From Adineta vaga (lineage: Eukaryota; Rotifera), in assembly GCA_021613535.1 (NCBI GenBank), contig CP075495.1, positions 12,028,001 through 12,092,000 of the forward strand: DNA of 64,000 nt, written 5' to 3'. The notes beneath the pieces were generated by a model that was given only the letters and a program-made list of their open reading frames with translations, made no database searches and was not told the DNA's origin. Positions 11,748-23,846 of the stretch are shown here, in pieces; position 1 is the first letter of the stretch, and each line of letters opens with the position of its first letter. The position numbers and the translations under genes were made by a program.

Positions 11748-12290
11748 CTAAGAAAAATAATCTTGTAAAAATAATTTGGCCATATTTGATAAACGATTAT
11801 CTTTTGATTGTGAATATCTTTCAATACATTGTCGTATTTCAATTCGTTGTTCTAAATCATGTTTTAATTGTTGATTAAAATCACACAGAAACATTAATGT
11901 TAATATGGAATTTAGAACAATATCGAAACGATTGGAAAATAGACATTTGATTAAAATTGTTGTAATTGAAGGATTTTTTACTAATATTAATTGATTATTC
12001 GTTTGATCAGAACTAAGATTACATAGAGCAGCTAATGCATAATGTACAAAATCATCATCTGTATGCATTTTCAAACAATCAAGTAATAAATCAATGATAT
12101 TTAATTGTCGTAAATGATGATAATTGATAGGATCATAGGAAAAATTAGCAAAATTGGCAAGAATTTGAAGTTTATTTTCATTATTTGTTGATATTTGTTC
12201 ATATTCATTCAATAATTGTTTCAAATATTCCAAACGTCCAACACCAAAACGACCTGTTCGACGTTGTAATGATTTTGGTGTACTAAACAT
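11748..12290 (-). CDS. ARMC7: Armadillo repeat-containing protein 7
   Basis: Intronless, 180 aa (human 198). ARMC7 is a small armadillo protein reported to associate with spliceosome components; its precise role is unclear. Matches to the family include RFGVGRLEYLKQLLNEY, NKLQILANFANFSYDPINY, LRQLNIIDLLLDCL, ALAALCNLSSDQ and LSNMAKLFLQDY. The ATG at 12290 is preferred over an upstream in-frame one because the GRLEYL motif then falls near the N terminus as in other species, and an acceptor-like taatag lies 10 nt before it. Confidence 0.93.
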   Translation of the reverse strand: MFSTPKSLQRRTGRFGVGRLEYLKQLLNEYEQISTNNENKLQILANFANFSYDPINYHHLRQLNIIDLLLDCLKMHTDDDFVHYALAALCNLSSDQTNNQLILVKNPSITTILIKCLFSNRFDIVLNSILTLMFLCDFNQQLKHDLEQRIEIRQCIERYSQSKDNRLSNMAKLFLQDYFS

Positions 12291-12523
12291 ATCAATATAT
12301 CTATTACAAAAACAAAAGAAAATTTTCTGAATCAATATTTCTAAATTGAAACAAATAAGAATTCCGTGTAGACTTGACTACAAAAAACAAAGTATTGAGA
12401 TTATTTTTATTGCAAAAAAAAATTGTGACACAAAAAAATGGGGATGAAGGAACAGAGAGAAAATATTTGCAGCACCGTTGACATCTGACAAATGCTGAAG
12501 AATAGAAATAATAAATATAGAAA

Positions 12524-14944
12524 TTAAACTTCAACAGCTGATGAAGATGTCGTTAAATCATTTTCATGATGATTACTGCATATCATCGACGGATCTATAC
12601 ATGAATGATGTCGAGCAGGAGAATTTTTCGTTAACATCACTAGATATAAGAGATGAAATGAATAGCTGTGAAGTTTGTTATTATCTTACTTGAATGATTT
12701 GTATCAGAAAAAAATGAATGAGAAGGAGATTGAAGTGGAGCATTATTTTTATCGACAAAGCCAAATGTTGTTACTGTATTTTGTCGACTTGCTGTTAATA
12801 ATGAATCACCACTACGACGATCAGTACTTGTTTGATCGGAAACAGTTTCATAATCTTCAGGTTCTTCATCGAGTGTTAATTGTGATAGACCTAGCAACAT
12901 AAAAAATTTATGTTTCTCTCAAATTGAAATTTTATCTCATACCTTGTGCATATAAATCTCCAAAGACATAATAACACTGTTCAGAAAATGTTAATTTATG
13001 AACTGTATGACGAATATAACCTGCTTTAAGCATGGATGAAGCATATTTTCTTGCATCATTTCGATTCACAAATCCATCGACATGTTCGAATAACCAATTC
13101 ACCAAATCAGATCCTATGATACATATACATATGTTAATAATCAATGTAAAAGAAGATTTCATTCGAACCAAGAAATGATTTTGGAATAGGTATTTTAAGC
13201 CAAATACGATCACGTATATCAAGACCAGAATCAGGTTCAGCCATAGCTCGAATAATAGTATCCATATCCGAATTAACCGTTAAATTAAGATCAAGACCAA
13301 AACCTATTCGATGGAAATATATATGACATGAAATCGAATCTAACTTGAATTCTTACGTTCATTATCAGCGATTGTATTACTTGTACTTGATATAGTTGAA
13401 CTCATATTTGTTGTTGAATTTACTAATGATTGTCGATGATTAGGTGGATGATGAACTAATAATTGATGTTGAGGATTTTGAAATGTATTTTGTACAGCTT
13501 GAGTATGTGCGAGCCATGAGAGAGGATCAACAGGACGTGCTTGTTCATGACGTGGTAATGAAAAATAACCGCGTGGTGTTGGATCCCAACATTTTGCTAC
13601 AACTAATTTTATAGGACTAAAATGAATTTAATAGAAAAATGAAATTTCCAATTCATTTTGAAGAAAGCAATATACCCAGGTTTTTGAACAGTCTCTCGAA
13701 GGATTTTAACAGCATCATCATTAGATAAACCTTCAAAACTAATATCATTAACTTGAAGTATCATATCTCCAGGTTCAATACGACCATCTTGTGCTACTGC
13801 ACCACTAAAAACAAATATTAATCTTTCTTTTCTTTAATCTCAAGTTGATCATTTTATTGTACCCTTTCATTATTGATCCAACATAAATTCCTCCATCACT
13901 ACCACCTTGTCGGTCACTTTGTCCAACAATACTAATACCCAAAAAATTCACAGAATCTAAATGTTATCAAGTAAGTTATGATTTCAATTCGAAATGAAAT
14001 TTTCAATAGATATACCTAAATTCAATGTTACTGTGATAATATTTAACGTCATTGTTGAATCCGAATTTAGACTACTAAATGATGCAGTCTGAAAGAATAC
14101 AAAATAAATAATATAATGTATAAGATAAGATTTTACTCGATCAAATCCAGTTGGTATTCGATGTTTACGTCGACGAGGACGATTACGCCCATGATATCTT
14201 GATGACATAGCAGTTGAATCAGTAACTGTTGAATATCTAATAAAAGATAAAAAAAAAAGAACATCATTGATATTAAAAAGAAAATACTATTTGATCAATG
14301 AAATCCAACCTATCATCTTCTGTTTCATCTAAAAATGTTGTTGATTCTAAATCACTATTTGGAAATGATGCCAATTCATCATTAACTATTCGCTGGTGTT
14401 GTTGTTGTTGTTGATGTTTGAGAAAATATTTTTCATGATCAGCACTATTCCCTGATGTATAACGTCGACTATTTCGTTGTAATCGTGGTTGTTGAATATT
14501 AAATGAACTATTCGTTGTCGATATTGTCATTGTATCATCTCGATCATGATGATAATGTTTCGATTGTCGACTTCCTCCACCACTTGATGTTGTACTACCT
14601 TCAATCGAAACAAGATAAGCGAGAATACGGTCTGGTGTATCAAATGGTAAAACTTGTTCATCATTGATGATTTCTTCTTTGACTTTTCCAATTGATGGAT
14701 CATTCGTTGCAAAGAAAAATTTATATTTTGTACAATTACGATCCAAAGCATTTTTGAAATCCTTTAAACGCGGTGTAGTTGTTAAATTTAATTTTGTTAA
14801 ATAAGGAGGATCTTGATCATCAATATAGTAAAAAATTTTGATTTCGGAATTGATTGGAGTTGAACTCAACGATGATGATGTTGCTGGTAGTGAAGGAGAA
14901 GAAGATTTCTGATCAGTAGGAGATTTATCCACATTATCATTCAT
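12524..14944 (-). CDS. DVL: Dishevelled (Wnt signal transducer)
   Basis: Ten exons: 14944-14310, 14236-14137, 14088-14016, 13956-13863, 13804-13676, 13616-13357, 13303-13169, 13113-12943, 12890-12690, 12639-12524; 637 aa. Cytoplasmic hub of canonical and planar-polarity Wnt signalling. Domains in order: DIX at about residues 33-115 ([34 protein letters not shown]), a poly-Gln stretch, a basic cluster ([12 protein letters not shown]) before the PDZ as in all DVLs, PDZ at about 263-350 ([27 protein letters not shown]), and DEP at about 440-530 ([38 protein letters not shown]). Length is slightly below vertebrate DVLs (about 700) because the C-terminal tail is short. The protein ends in VEV, reminiscent of the terminal PDZ-ligand-like end of other DVLs. 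Confidence 0.97.
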
Positions 14945-16231
14945 GTTTTTTTTTAAATTTAAAATTCGATTAATTTATTATTATACATTCTGAAAATAAA
15001 AAAAGTCAAATAGTCTGTATTTGAGATCAACAAAACAAGACATCGTAATCGTATCGTATCGTAAAAGAAGATCAGATGACGAACAATGAGCAAGCATTTT
15101 ATCGGCATTACTTTTGACTAATAGAAAAGAGGAATCGTTTCTTTTGCTTACTACACACACACACGCACACAAATATATAGATGTGATATCGTTACAATCG
15201 ATAGATGGCATTAGTCATCAAAATTTTCTTCTCATTTATTTTTTTTTCTCTCAGTGATGATATTGTACACATCTATCGTTATCAAATTAACTAACCATAA
15301 TCAATCTTCTATTCGATAAATGTTATGTCTTACAGAATAAATCTCCGTGACGTATTCAGTTACTTAAGAAAAATCGCGAACTGAAGCAGATAAATGGATT
15401 ATCTAATGAGATCGTAAATGCTAAGCTTGAAGGAAAATAATTACTATTATGCGAACAACAATAATCTTCTTTTCATCATATTTAACAGTAAAAGTTTATC
15501 AAGTGAATGATTTAAAAAATGCTCACAAACATAGTACTATTGAATTTTTAATGGTCATTAATATACAAAAGAACAAATTTAGTTCAGTGAAAATAACAAT
15601 GGATTGAATCTGTCCAACGATATTGTATCATTAAAAACATTTTGTATTGCTATAATTCAGAAATAAATCTGATGTATTACATAATATGAAGACATTGGAA
15701 CACAGTACGTAATAAATGAAGGAGGCGTGGATCGACAAAAGTTGTGATTATGTGTACATTCCAGTGGGGGTCTAGTCGATACTGAAAATGAACAATTCTT
15801 TTGCAATTAATCATGTTTATTGTTATGCGTACTCATTGAATGAACTATTTTCTTTTATGAAAAAAAACTGTTCGTAGAATACGAAATCGATTGATTTCAC
15901 AGTTTGTACTTTTTTTGCAAAACCGAATCGCGTAGTTGAATACATTGAAAAAGTTATCTTATCACAAGACGTACATGTACTATTTAGATTTCATTTGTAT
16001 AAAATATCCATATAATTACAATGACATTTAATATCTATGCATTTTAAATTTATTTCACACATTAAAGAAAAAACGTTAGGCATTTCTATGATAAACTTGG
16101 AATATAAAAATAGAACTCGATGACAGTTTTAACATATGACCACGAACAAAGAACGACATAGAATACTTTTTGAAAGCTAAGTATGCATCATCACAAGTAT
16201 ATAGTAGAAAATGACAATGTCAAGAGACTGA
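14945..16231. other. Intergenic, upstream of DVL and downstream of a receptor gene
   Basis: About 1.3 kb with no supportable gene. It should hold the DVL promoter at the left end and the receptor 3' UTR at the right. A short CA-type microsatellite lies at about 15152-15172. The stretch 15718-15785 is less AT-rich than its surroundings, but I recognise no RNA family in it. Confidence 0.5.
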
Positions 16232-17143
16232 TTACGCTGTTCCTTGAGCGGTCATAGTTTGAGGTCGAACTCTTCGATCAGGTTTCTTACACATAATCAT
16301 TTGAATGAATTCTTGACGAAATTCACGAAATGTAGTCATATACAATACAAATGAAAGTATGTAGTACGAATAAAGAAAACTATCAAAGAATTTGAGAAGT
16401 GTTCCGTCTGCTGATGAAAAGAAAGCAAATGCTATACTTGATGGTACAGTCATAAATAAGAAGAGAAATATATTGATCACCAATGTAATAGATATTGCTC
16501 GATGTTGTATTTGTGAATTTTGTAAATGTGTTGTACGACGTAGATTTATTAAATGATATATAACACTACTGTTGAATATGACCATCAATATAAGAGGAAC
16601 AAAAGTGCAAACACCTAAATTAACATAATCCCACAATGGATAAATATCATATAACCAAGAGAGAGCACTAATCGTACCATTTGCTCGATAATAGCAAACA
16701 AAAAGAAAAAAATGAAAATTTAAAGCAAAAAGTATAACTACAACACATCCAATTATAATTAGAACACTTTTTGAACGGTTGAACCATGTTCGATGAAGAC
16801 GACTCATAGATAAATATCGATCGAAAGAAACGAATACACGAAGCCAAGCTGATGATTGACCAGAAAAATAACTAATAAATGAGACTAATTTACATGATAT
16901 TAAAGAGTAACGTAAAATATAAACATTCTGTATTGTTGATAGATAATGATCAAGATTCCATCCATATAACATTAAAATATCAAAAATAGCCATGGCACGC
17001 ATATAATGCAATGTTGGTCGTGTTCTTGTATCCCTAAATTTTGCTCGACAGAGTATAATAAACGTTGTAATATTCAATAAAGTGCCCAGAATAAGTAAAG
17101 TTAATGAATGATAAGCAACTATACGAGCTTCTGTTGATGACAT
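16232..17143 (-). CDS. Rhodopsin-like 7TM receptor, cluster paralogue 1
   Basis: Intronless, 303 aa, seven hydrophobic segments. Landmarks shared with the other receptors here: FHYMRA/LHYMRA before TM2, FDILMLYGWNLDHYL, a conserved Cys before TM3, SSAWLRVFVSFDRYLS (DRY motif at the end of TM3), RLHRTWF in loop 2, YPLWDYVNLG before TM5, VIYHLINLRR, IQHRAISITL before TM6, and FREFRQEF after TM7. The TM7 NPxxY motif is replaced by a SFVLY type, and no CWxP is seen in TM6. Ligand unknown; the family resembles orphan peptide-receptor-like GPCRs. An acceptor-like ttctag lies about 20 nt upstream. It is the only cluster member on the minus strand. Confidence 0.9.
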   Translation of the reverse strand: MSSTEARIVAYHSLTLLILGTLLNITTFIILCRAKFRDTRTRPTLHYMRAMAIFDILMLYGWNLDHYLSTIQNVYILRYSLISCKLVSFISYFSGQSSAWLRVFVSFDRYLSMSRLHRTWFNRSKSVLIIIGCVVVILFALNFHFFLFVCYYRANGTISALSWLYDIYPLWDYVNLGVCTFVPLILMVIFNSSVIYHLINLRRTTHLQNSQIQHRAISITLVINIFLFLFMTVPSSIAFAFFSSADGTLLKFFDSFLYSYYILSFVLYMTTFREFRQEFIQMIMCKKPDRRVRPQTMTAQGTA

Positions 17144-19729
17144 TCTTGTTTAAATTATTGGCCTAGAAGAAAAAAATTTCTCTATTCTATTTTAATAAAT
17201 ATGTACACTTCGAAAGATTTACATATCTTTAAAAAGGCTTTTGTACTAAGCATAATGAAATGACGTTTTTGAGATTATATTCAATTTTCAGTTTTATAAC
17301 CTTCGGATGATAAGATGACGCGTTTCTTAATCTTATATGTACTTTTCAAAACAAATATGACTTCGAGAAAAATATATTTATAGAATGATTAGCTTGTTCA
17401 AGATATAATCCCTAAACAATGTTTTATTAATAAAACTCTTTTGAAAATTAGTATCAAAATACTGAATGAACATTTGTAAATGGGTTGTCTCGTAATTGAT
17501 AGATAAAAATTGCAAAGTAGCTTCAATTTTCATCAATAATGGAACGTATTTCTTCAATATATATTTCGCTTCATGAGATATTAATGTACTGCTCTTTGAC
17601 AATTCAATCATGCCTTATTGTTCCTAGCTATATGACAAGTTCTCAGTAATGATCATAACTATATTTGAATCACTTTCTTGCTATTCATGATTTTTTTTAT
17701 GAATAATAACGTCATTAATCTCGGATACAAGTTGACAGAAGCTGCGCATCATACGAGTTTTTAAATACTTTCGAAATGGCATTTCCGCTGTCTGAAAAAT
17801 AATTGTCTAACAAAATTTTAGAATTTTAAGTACATTCTCACATTTCAAGATAATATATTTTCGATATACAAAACACATGAAACCTAGGAATCATAAAGTT
17901 GCGTATTCAAATGAAATCTTATATTTAATATTTGTTTGTTATTTGACGTATTCTTATCAATCATATATTTAGTTTTGATTTATCACGAAACTACGAACAT
18001 CTGCTTTATCCGTTTTTAGTTATATTAATTTGATAATTAACTGTCATATTTTCTTTACTCTCTTTCAAGAAAAAACACCAAAATACTTGTCCAATATCTC
18101 TTTAGGTTTAAATCCATGTAGCTAACTTGATAATAGCTTTTTGAACAATATTTTCTAGTCATAAGATTATCTGAAATGTTCTGTTTAACAATGAACATTT
18201 CCTTTTATTGTTAATTGAAAAGTAAATGTGTGTGAGAAGCAAACAATTTAAAAAGTCATTGCATCTTTCTGGAAACTGTGCATAACGTACTATGGTACAT
18301 TTCATCCCAAGTTGATGGGTTAAGATGGTTTTTCATGATGAACTACGGATATATTCAGCTGATAGTATCTAAGTACCGAATTATAATTTACAAATAAATG
18401 ATTATGGCGTATTAGAAAAAAAAACAAGAGTTGTGCCTCTTTCATCTAATTTATATTTAAAAATTCATTTACCTTTGTCACGTATTATGAAGACTTTCTA
18501 CACTACTTAGACAGTGAATAAAGCAACAGATTTCTATGAATGTAATTCATATAAATTAACATCATTTAGTATTTTTTTAACAATATGATAGAAGCATATT
18601 TAATACATTGTAAAACGAAAACTAATCATATTCTGTAACATTTTAATCATTTGTTCAGTAGGTTTCCTATTTTTATTAGAAAACTTTTTAACTAACGAAA
18701 GGTTCGTTGACTAAGCCATTTTATATATTCTCGTACGAATAAATAGGTATACATTTGTTTGATCATTTACATCATAATTCGTGTTTAAACTTGTGTACTG
18801 TAGAGAGTATTCTATTGAGTCTAAATCAGTTCGTACAATAACTGACATCCTTTTATGTAATTTTGGTGGATAGCATTGCATTTTACTGAAAAGATTTCGA
18901 GAATAATTATTGTTGTAGGCAACAGATATGTACTATACAATATTGAAACTTTAGCAAGATTTTATTAGAAGAACGAATAAATCATTTTCGCACTGAACGA
19001 GCACATCTAATAAGAATACTGATTAGAAAACTAAAATACAAATCAAATCTTTAGAAAGATACATTGTAGTTGTTTAGTATTCAAAGATACTAAGTGATAT
19101 GTTCTTTCTATTGATTAATTGCGATAAAGATGAACAATAGAGTTTTATATTTATTTAGGATGCGCTCATAGTAACTTTTTCAACATTTTCATAAATCATA
19201 TCCGTTTATAATCCTGATGTTCGAAACAATTTTTTTCACAAATTTAGTGTTTAAATAATTTATAAGATTCGTAAAAACACTTGCAAGTTGAAGAAATAAA
19301 TTTTCTCTTACTACAGAGTGTCATCAAGAAAAGCATCTCTTCACTAAATACACTGTCACTCACTATATCTGCGTAATACTTTTAATAAATATATCTTACA
19401 CTACATTGAAATCTATAAGTACCCAAAAAGACGCTCATCGCCCGAGAAATCAAACTTTAATAATATAAAGCAACGAAATTACATGAGAGACGTATTATCG
19501 ACTAAGTAAATTAAACATAATGAATATTATCGGAAAAAAAAATCTATAAATACCATTCTAACACCTCAGGTATGATTAGTTCGGAATTAAAAGTCTTTAA
19601 CATATATTTTATATCATCAGCATACTTTCCGTTCCAACTCGTGTTAATATAAGTTTAAAAGCTAGACCAGACGTTATGTTTATTTTATAGTTCCATTTCA
19701 TAATTGGAATATTCACATTCACTCAAATC
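17144..19729. other. Intergenic between receptor genes
   Basis: About 2.6 kb of AT-rich sequence. Only short, compositionally driven open frames were seen (for example 17378-17611 minus), with no family match. I could not recognise decayed receptor fragments by eye. The right end is presumed 5' flank of the receptor copy at 19730. Confidence 0.5.
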
Positions 19730-20699
19730 ATGTCTACCAACAATACAGAAGTGACAGTCAAAAGCAGTGCTCCATCGCAGAAGTTATCATTGTTGCCTAT
19801 TATTCATTTACTCTCGTTGTTATTGGCACGCTTTTCAATTCATTGACCTTTCTTATCTATTGTCGACCAAGATTTCGAGATATAGGAACCAGACCAATAT
19901 TTCATTATATGCGTGTCATGGCTATCTTTGACATCTTGATGTTATATGGATGGAACTTTGATCATTATATTTATCCAATTTATGGATTTTATCTTCAAAA
20001 AATTTCATTAAGCTCATGCAAGTTTTTATCATTTCTCAATTACTTTGCTTGTCAATCATCCGCATGGTTTCGCGTATTTGTTTGTCTTGATCGATATTTA
20101 TCGTTGAGTCGACTCCATCGAACATGGTTCAGTCGTTCTAAAAGCATCTTAATTATTATCACCAGCATCATCATATTTTTTTTCCTCCTTAATTTACACA
20201 TCATTATCTTCGCTTGTCGATACGTTGCAGGTGGTCAAATAAGTCTTGCTTCATCATTGTTTGAAATATTTCCAACATGGGATTATGTCAATTTGGTATT
20301 TTATAATTTCTCACCATTTCTCTTGATGACAATACTCAACAGTGGTGTTATCTATCATTTGATCAATCTTCGACGTACAACAACTTTACAAAACTCACGT
20401 ATTCAACATCGAGCAATATCTTCACATTAGTCATTACTACATTTCTTTTCTTATCTATGACCGTACCATCCACTGTTGGATTTGCATTTTTCTGTTGTGA
20501 TAATATGACTATTTTACGATTATTAGATTGTATATTATACACATATCATGTTTTATCATTTCCGTTGTACATGATTACATTTGATGAATTTCGACAAGAA
20601 TGTATTGAAATGCTTATGTTCAAGAAAGCTGATCAAAGAGTCGGACCTCTGACGGTTACTTTACCTCACAGCTTGAATACAAAATCACGATTGGTGTAA
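19730..20699 (+). pseudogene. Frameshifted rhodopsin-like receptor copy
   Basis: Closely related copy of the intact receptor at 22890-23846. Two single-base deletions relative to that paralogue break the frame: one near 19776 (ccatcgcagaag against ccatcaacagaag) and one near 20420 (atatcttcac against atatccatcac), the second followed at once by a stop. The body encodes recognisable receptor sequence in two frames (19778-20430 and 20430-20699), including LDRYLSLSRLHRTWF, FPTWDYVNL and DEFRQECIEM. The first and last thirds are nearly identical to the paralogue while the segment at about 20130-20275 (TM4 and extracellular loop 2) is strongly diverged. It could be a recent pseudogene or, less likely, an assembly error affecting two sites. 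Confidence 0.85.
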
Positions 20700-22889
20700 A
20701 AACTGACCTACTCTTCATTTTTGTCCTTCTTGTTGGATTATTAGCACAGTTAAATATGGTAAAAAATGTTGTAATATATATTCAATCTATATTCTGAGAA
20801 TCATTCCTATTAGTTGTTTATCATATAAATCGTTCGTATATAGATGTTGTATTTGATTGTCTCTTGTGTCTTTACTTGTCAATAAATCGGTATGTTCATT
20901 AAATTGCATTACGTACATTTGAAACTTTAAAATAATCTTTGCCAATGATAAAACAGAAAACCCCATCAATTACTTTTAGAAACTATGTATAAAATAAAAT
21001 TCTTATGATATAGATCTAAAACAACGGAATATTTGTTTGGTCTGTAGAAATATTTGAAAAATTGATAAACAGCTCTCGTATGATAGACAAAATACTTAGT
21101 ACATTGTCATTTTTTGCGAAATATTGTGGTTTATGTGTTCTGCGGTATTTATATCATTTGAAGGATAGATTATATTTTCTCTCGAGTTGAAGTACTTCTA
21201 ATGTCATTTGTACACTCGCTTAACTCGTCGTCTTAAACATATCTTTTATCTACACAAAAGATTTTATCAAAAACATGAATAATTCATTCCCTATCTATTC
21301 AAACTCTCCAGTCTCGATTAACCACTTGACAATGGTTTTCCACGTTGATTTTCGGGAACTAGCTTTAATTCTCTATGAAAACTAGGTTGCAATTATCTGA
21401 AGAAAATTCTATTGTAATAATTATACATATGAATCTTCTTGTTTCGGGATGCTGTAAATGTAATGGAAACAGTCCAAGACTTAGGAGAATTTCATTTACA
21501 TACATTACGATTTGAAAATAAACATTTCATTCATTCTCTCATTTTATCAAATTTCTTTAACAACATCAACATCTTCATTAATAATTGTTCTTTTAACTAA
21601 AAGTAATGCTGATAAAGTATGCATCTATAAAATCCAGAACGTGCTTAATTTTCTGTTCTTCAAAAATAGCAATCAAATTTCGAGAGCAATCTTTACTTGT
21701 CAAAAGCTTTTATTGTTTGAACTTATCTTAATCATACTTTCGATTTCCTCGAAACATTAATGAACTACATGTTAGAGATTTTTATAGATATTCCTTGTTA
21801 CTCAAAAATACAAAGATGAAGATTTGCTATTATTGAACTCAAATATTTTTCTCAATCCTTTTCTCTTTAAAATTTATTTCTCTCATCGTGTCAAAGAATC
21901 CGATGTGTAAAAGATCTGTTCTATGATGTTTCCATATTTTCGTGGAAAAAATATTCCAGATCGGAGAAGTTTTTCTTTTTCTGGTATTTTCCAACCAATT
22001 TCGATTCATTCTCAGTCACAGAAGCATCAGGATCATCGGAAAATTTCGAGGATACCATAGTCTTGGGTATCATTTGGCAATTTTGATATGCGAAGGAATA
22101 GTTGCTCTAAATTTATTCCATTGATAATGAGTGACAATTTAAAAATTAACTATCACAAGCATCTCTGCAGATATATTTAGTCACGAATTATTTCAATGAA
22201 GTTTAGAATTCCTTTATGATTTACATGTTATGAATAATTAATCATTGTTTATTTTATTTCTACAAACTATACAATATATATGTCAAAGAACAAACATCAT
22301 GCGGTCTAAGAATAATATAAATCTGATTTCTAAACATTTCTAGAAGTTGACATATTCGAACGATTAGAAAAGATGATAATCTTCATTATCAATTTAGTCC
22401 ATCTGAACGTTACTTTTACCAAATAAGATTATTCACAATCACAAGAGACACACAAATAGGTAAGATTATCTTGAATTCTTTAAGACCATCTCTATCATCA
22501 GAAACATAGCTATAAATAGATTTTAAAAAACATTTCGTATTCTAAATACAGCTATATAAACGTTTGAGACATATTTATTTTGTACGTACAAATGTTCAGC
22601 TAATATACGTAAGTTCAACTCATCATTGGTTTATCTGCGATTTCTCTAATTGCTAACTGAAGCATATATTTTAATTAAATATGCAGAATGAAATGAGATT
22701 TGAATTATTTCAGATGACATAAAATATTACAACATGTATGAGTTGATTGATGATATACAAGGTGACGAACGTTGTTTTTCCGTAAATCTACTTATATTTT
22801 CTACGCCTATAGAAATAGTTTACTATATATATAGATCATCTTTTTAAATGTACTTCAATATTTGCTTGTATTCGTAGTATCATCTCATC
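20700..22889. other. Intergenic between receptor copies
   Basis: About 2.2 kb, AT-rich, no recognisable gene. Small open frames (for example 21512-21760 plus, 20787-20969 minus) have no family character. A possible splice acceptor (ttcgtag, ending 22877) lies 12 nt before the next receptor start. Confidence 0.5.
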
Positions 22890-23846
22890 ATGTCGACCAA
22901 CAATACAGAAGTGACAGTCAAAAGCAGTGCTCCATCAACAGAAGTTATCATTGTTGCTTATTATTCATTTACTCTTGTTGTTATTGGTACGTTTTTCAAT
23001 TCATTGACCTTTCTTATCTATTGTCGAGCAAGATTTCGAGATACAAGAACCAGACCAATACTTCATTATATGCGTGCCATGGCTATCTTTGACATCTTGA
23101 TGCTATATGGATGGAACTTTGATCATTATATTTATCCAATTTATGGATTTTACCTTCAAACAATTTCATTAGGGGCATGCAAGTTTTTATCATTCCTCAA
23201 TTATTTTGCTGCCGAATCATCTGCTTGGCTTCGTGTATTTGTTTGTCTTGATCGATATTTATCGTTGAGTCGACTCCATCGAACATGGTTTAGTGATTCA
23301 AAACATATCTTGATCATTATTGCGAGCATTGTAACATGCATTTTTCTGCTCAATTTTCACTTCTTTTTCGCTTGTTACTACGATTCAAATGGTCTAATCA
23401 CCGTAAATTCTTTAGTATTTCAGATATATCCAACATGGGATTATGTGAATCTGGTAATTTATAATTTCTCACCATTTCTCTTGATGACAATACTCAACAG
23501 TGGTGTTATCTATCATCTGATCAATCTTCGACGTACATCAACTTTACAAAACTCACGTATTCAACATCGAGCAATATCCATCACATTAGTCATTACTACA
23601 TTTCTTTTCTTAGTGATGACCGTACCAGCTACTGTTGGATTTGCATTTTTCTGTTGTGATAATATGACTATTTTACGATTATTAGATTGTATATTATACA
23701 CATATCATGTTTTATCATTTCCATTGTATATGATTACATTTGATGAATTTCGACAAGAATGTATTGCAATGCTTATGTGCAAGAAAGGTGATCAAAGAGT
23801 TGGGCCTCTGACGGTTACTTTAACTCAAACAGTGGCCACGAAATAA
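22890..23846 (+). CDS. Rhodopsin-like 7TM receptor, cluster paralogue 3
   Basis: Intronless, 318 aa. Short N terminus with an N-glycosylation site (NNTE), seven membrane segments, DRY motif in LDRYLSLSRLHRTWF, conserved Cys before TM3 (GACKFL) and in loop 2 (FACYYDSNG), FPLYM replacing NPxxY, and tail motif FDEFRQECIAML. It is the closest relative of the frameshifted copy about 3.2 kb upstream and looks like its functional sister. An AATAAA signal occurs about 125 nt after the stop. Confidence 0.91.
   Translation: MSTNNTEVTVKSSAPSTEVIIVAYYSFTLVVIGTFFNSLTFLIYCRARFRDTRTRPILHYMRAMAIFDILMLYGWNFDHYIYPIYGFYLQTISLGACKFLSFLNYFAAESSAWLRVFVCLDRYLSLSRLHRTWFSDSKHILIIIASIVTCIFLLNFHFFFACYYDSNGLITVNSLVFQIYPTWDYVNLVIYNFSPFLLMTILNSGVIYHLINLRRTSTLQNSRIQHRAISITLVITTFLFLVMTVPATVGFAFFCCDNMTILRLLDCILYTYHVLSFPLYMITFDEFRQECIAMLMCKKGDQRVGPLTVTLTQTVATK

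Noticed and set aside
15718-15785. Less AT-rich island as a possible structured RNA gene
   Set aside because: No match to tRNA, 5S, spliceosomal or spliced-leader RNA features that I can recognise; no supporting structure established.
17378-17611. 77-codon minus-strand frame between receptors
   Set aside because: No recognisable domain; length is expected by chance in AT-rich DNA.
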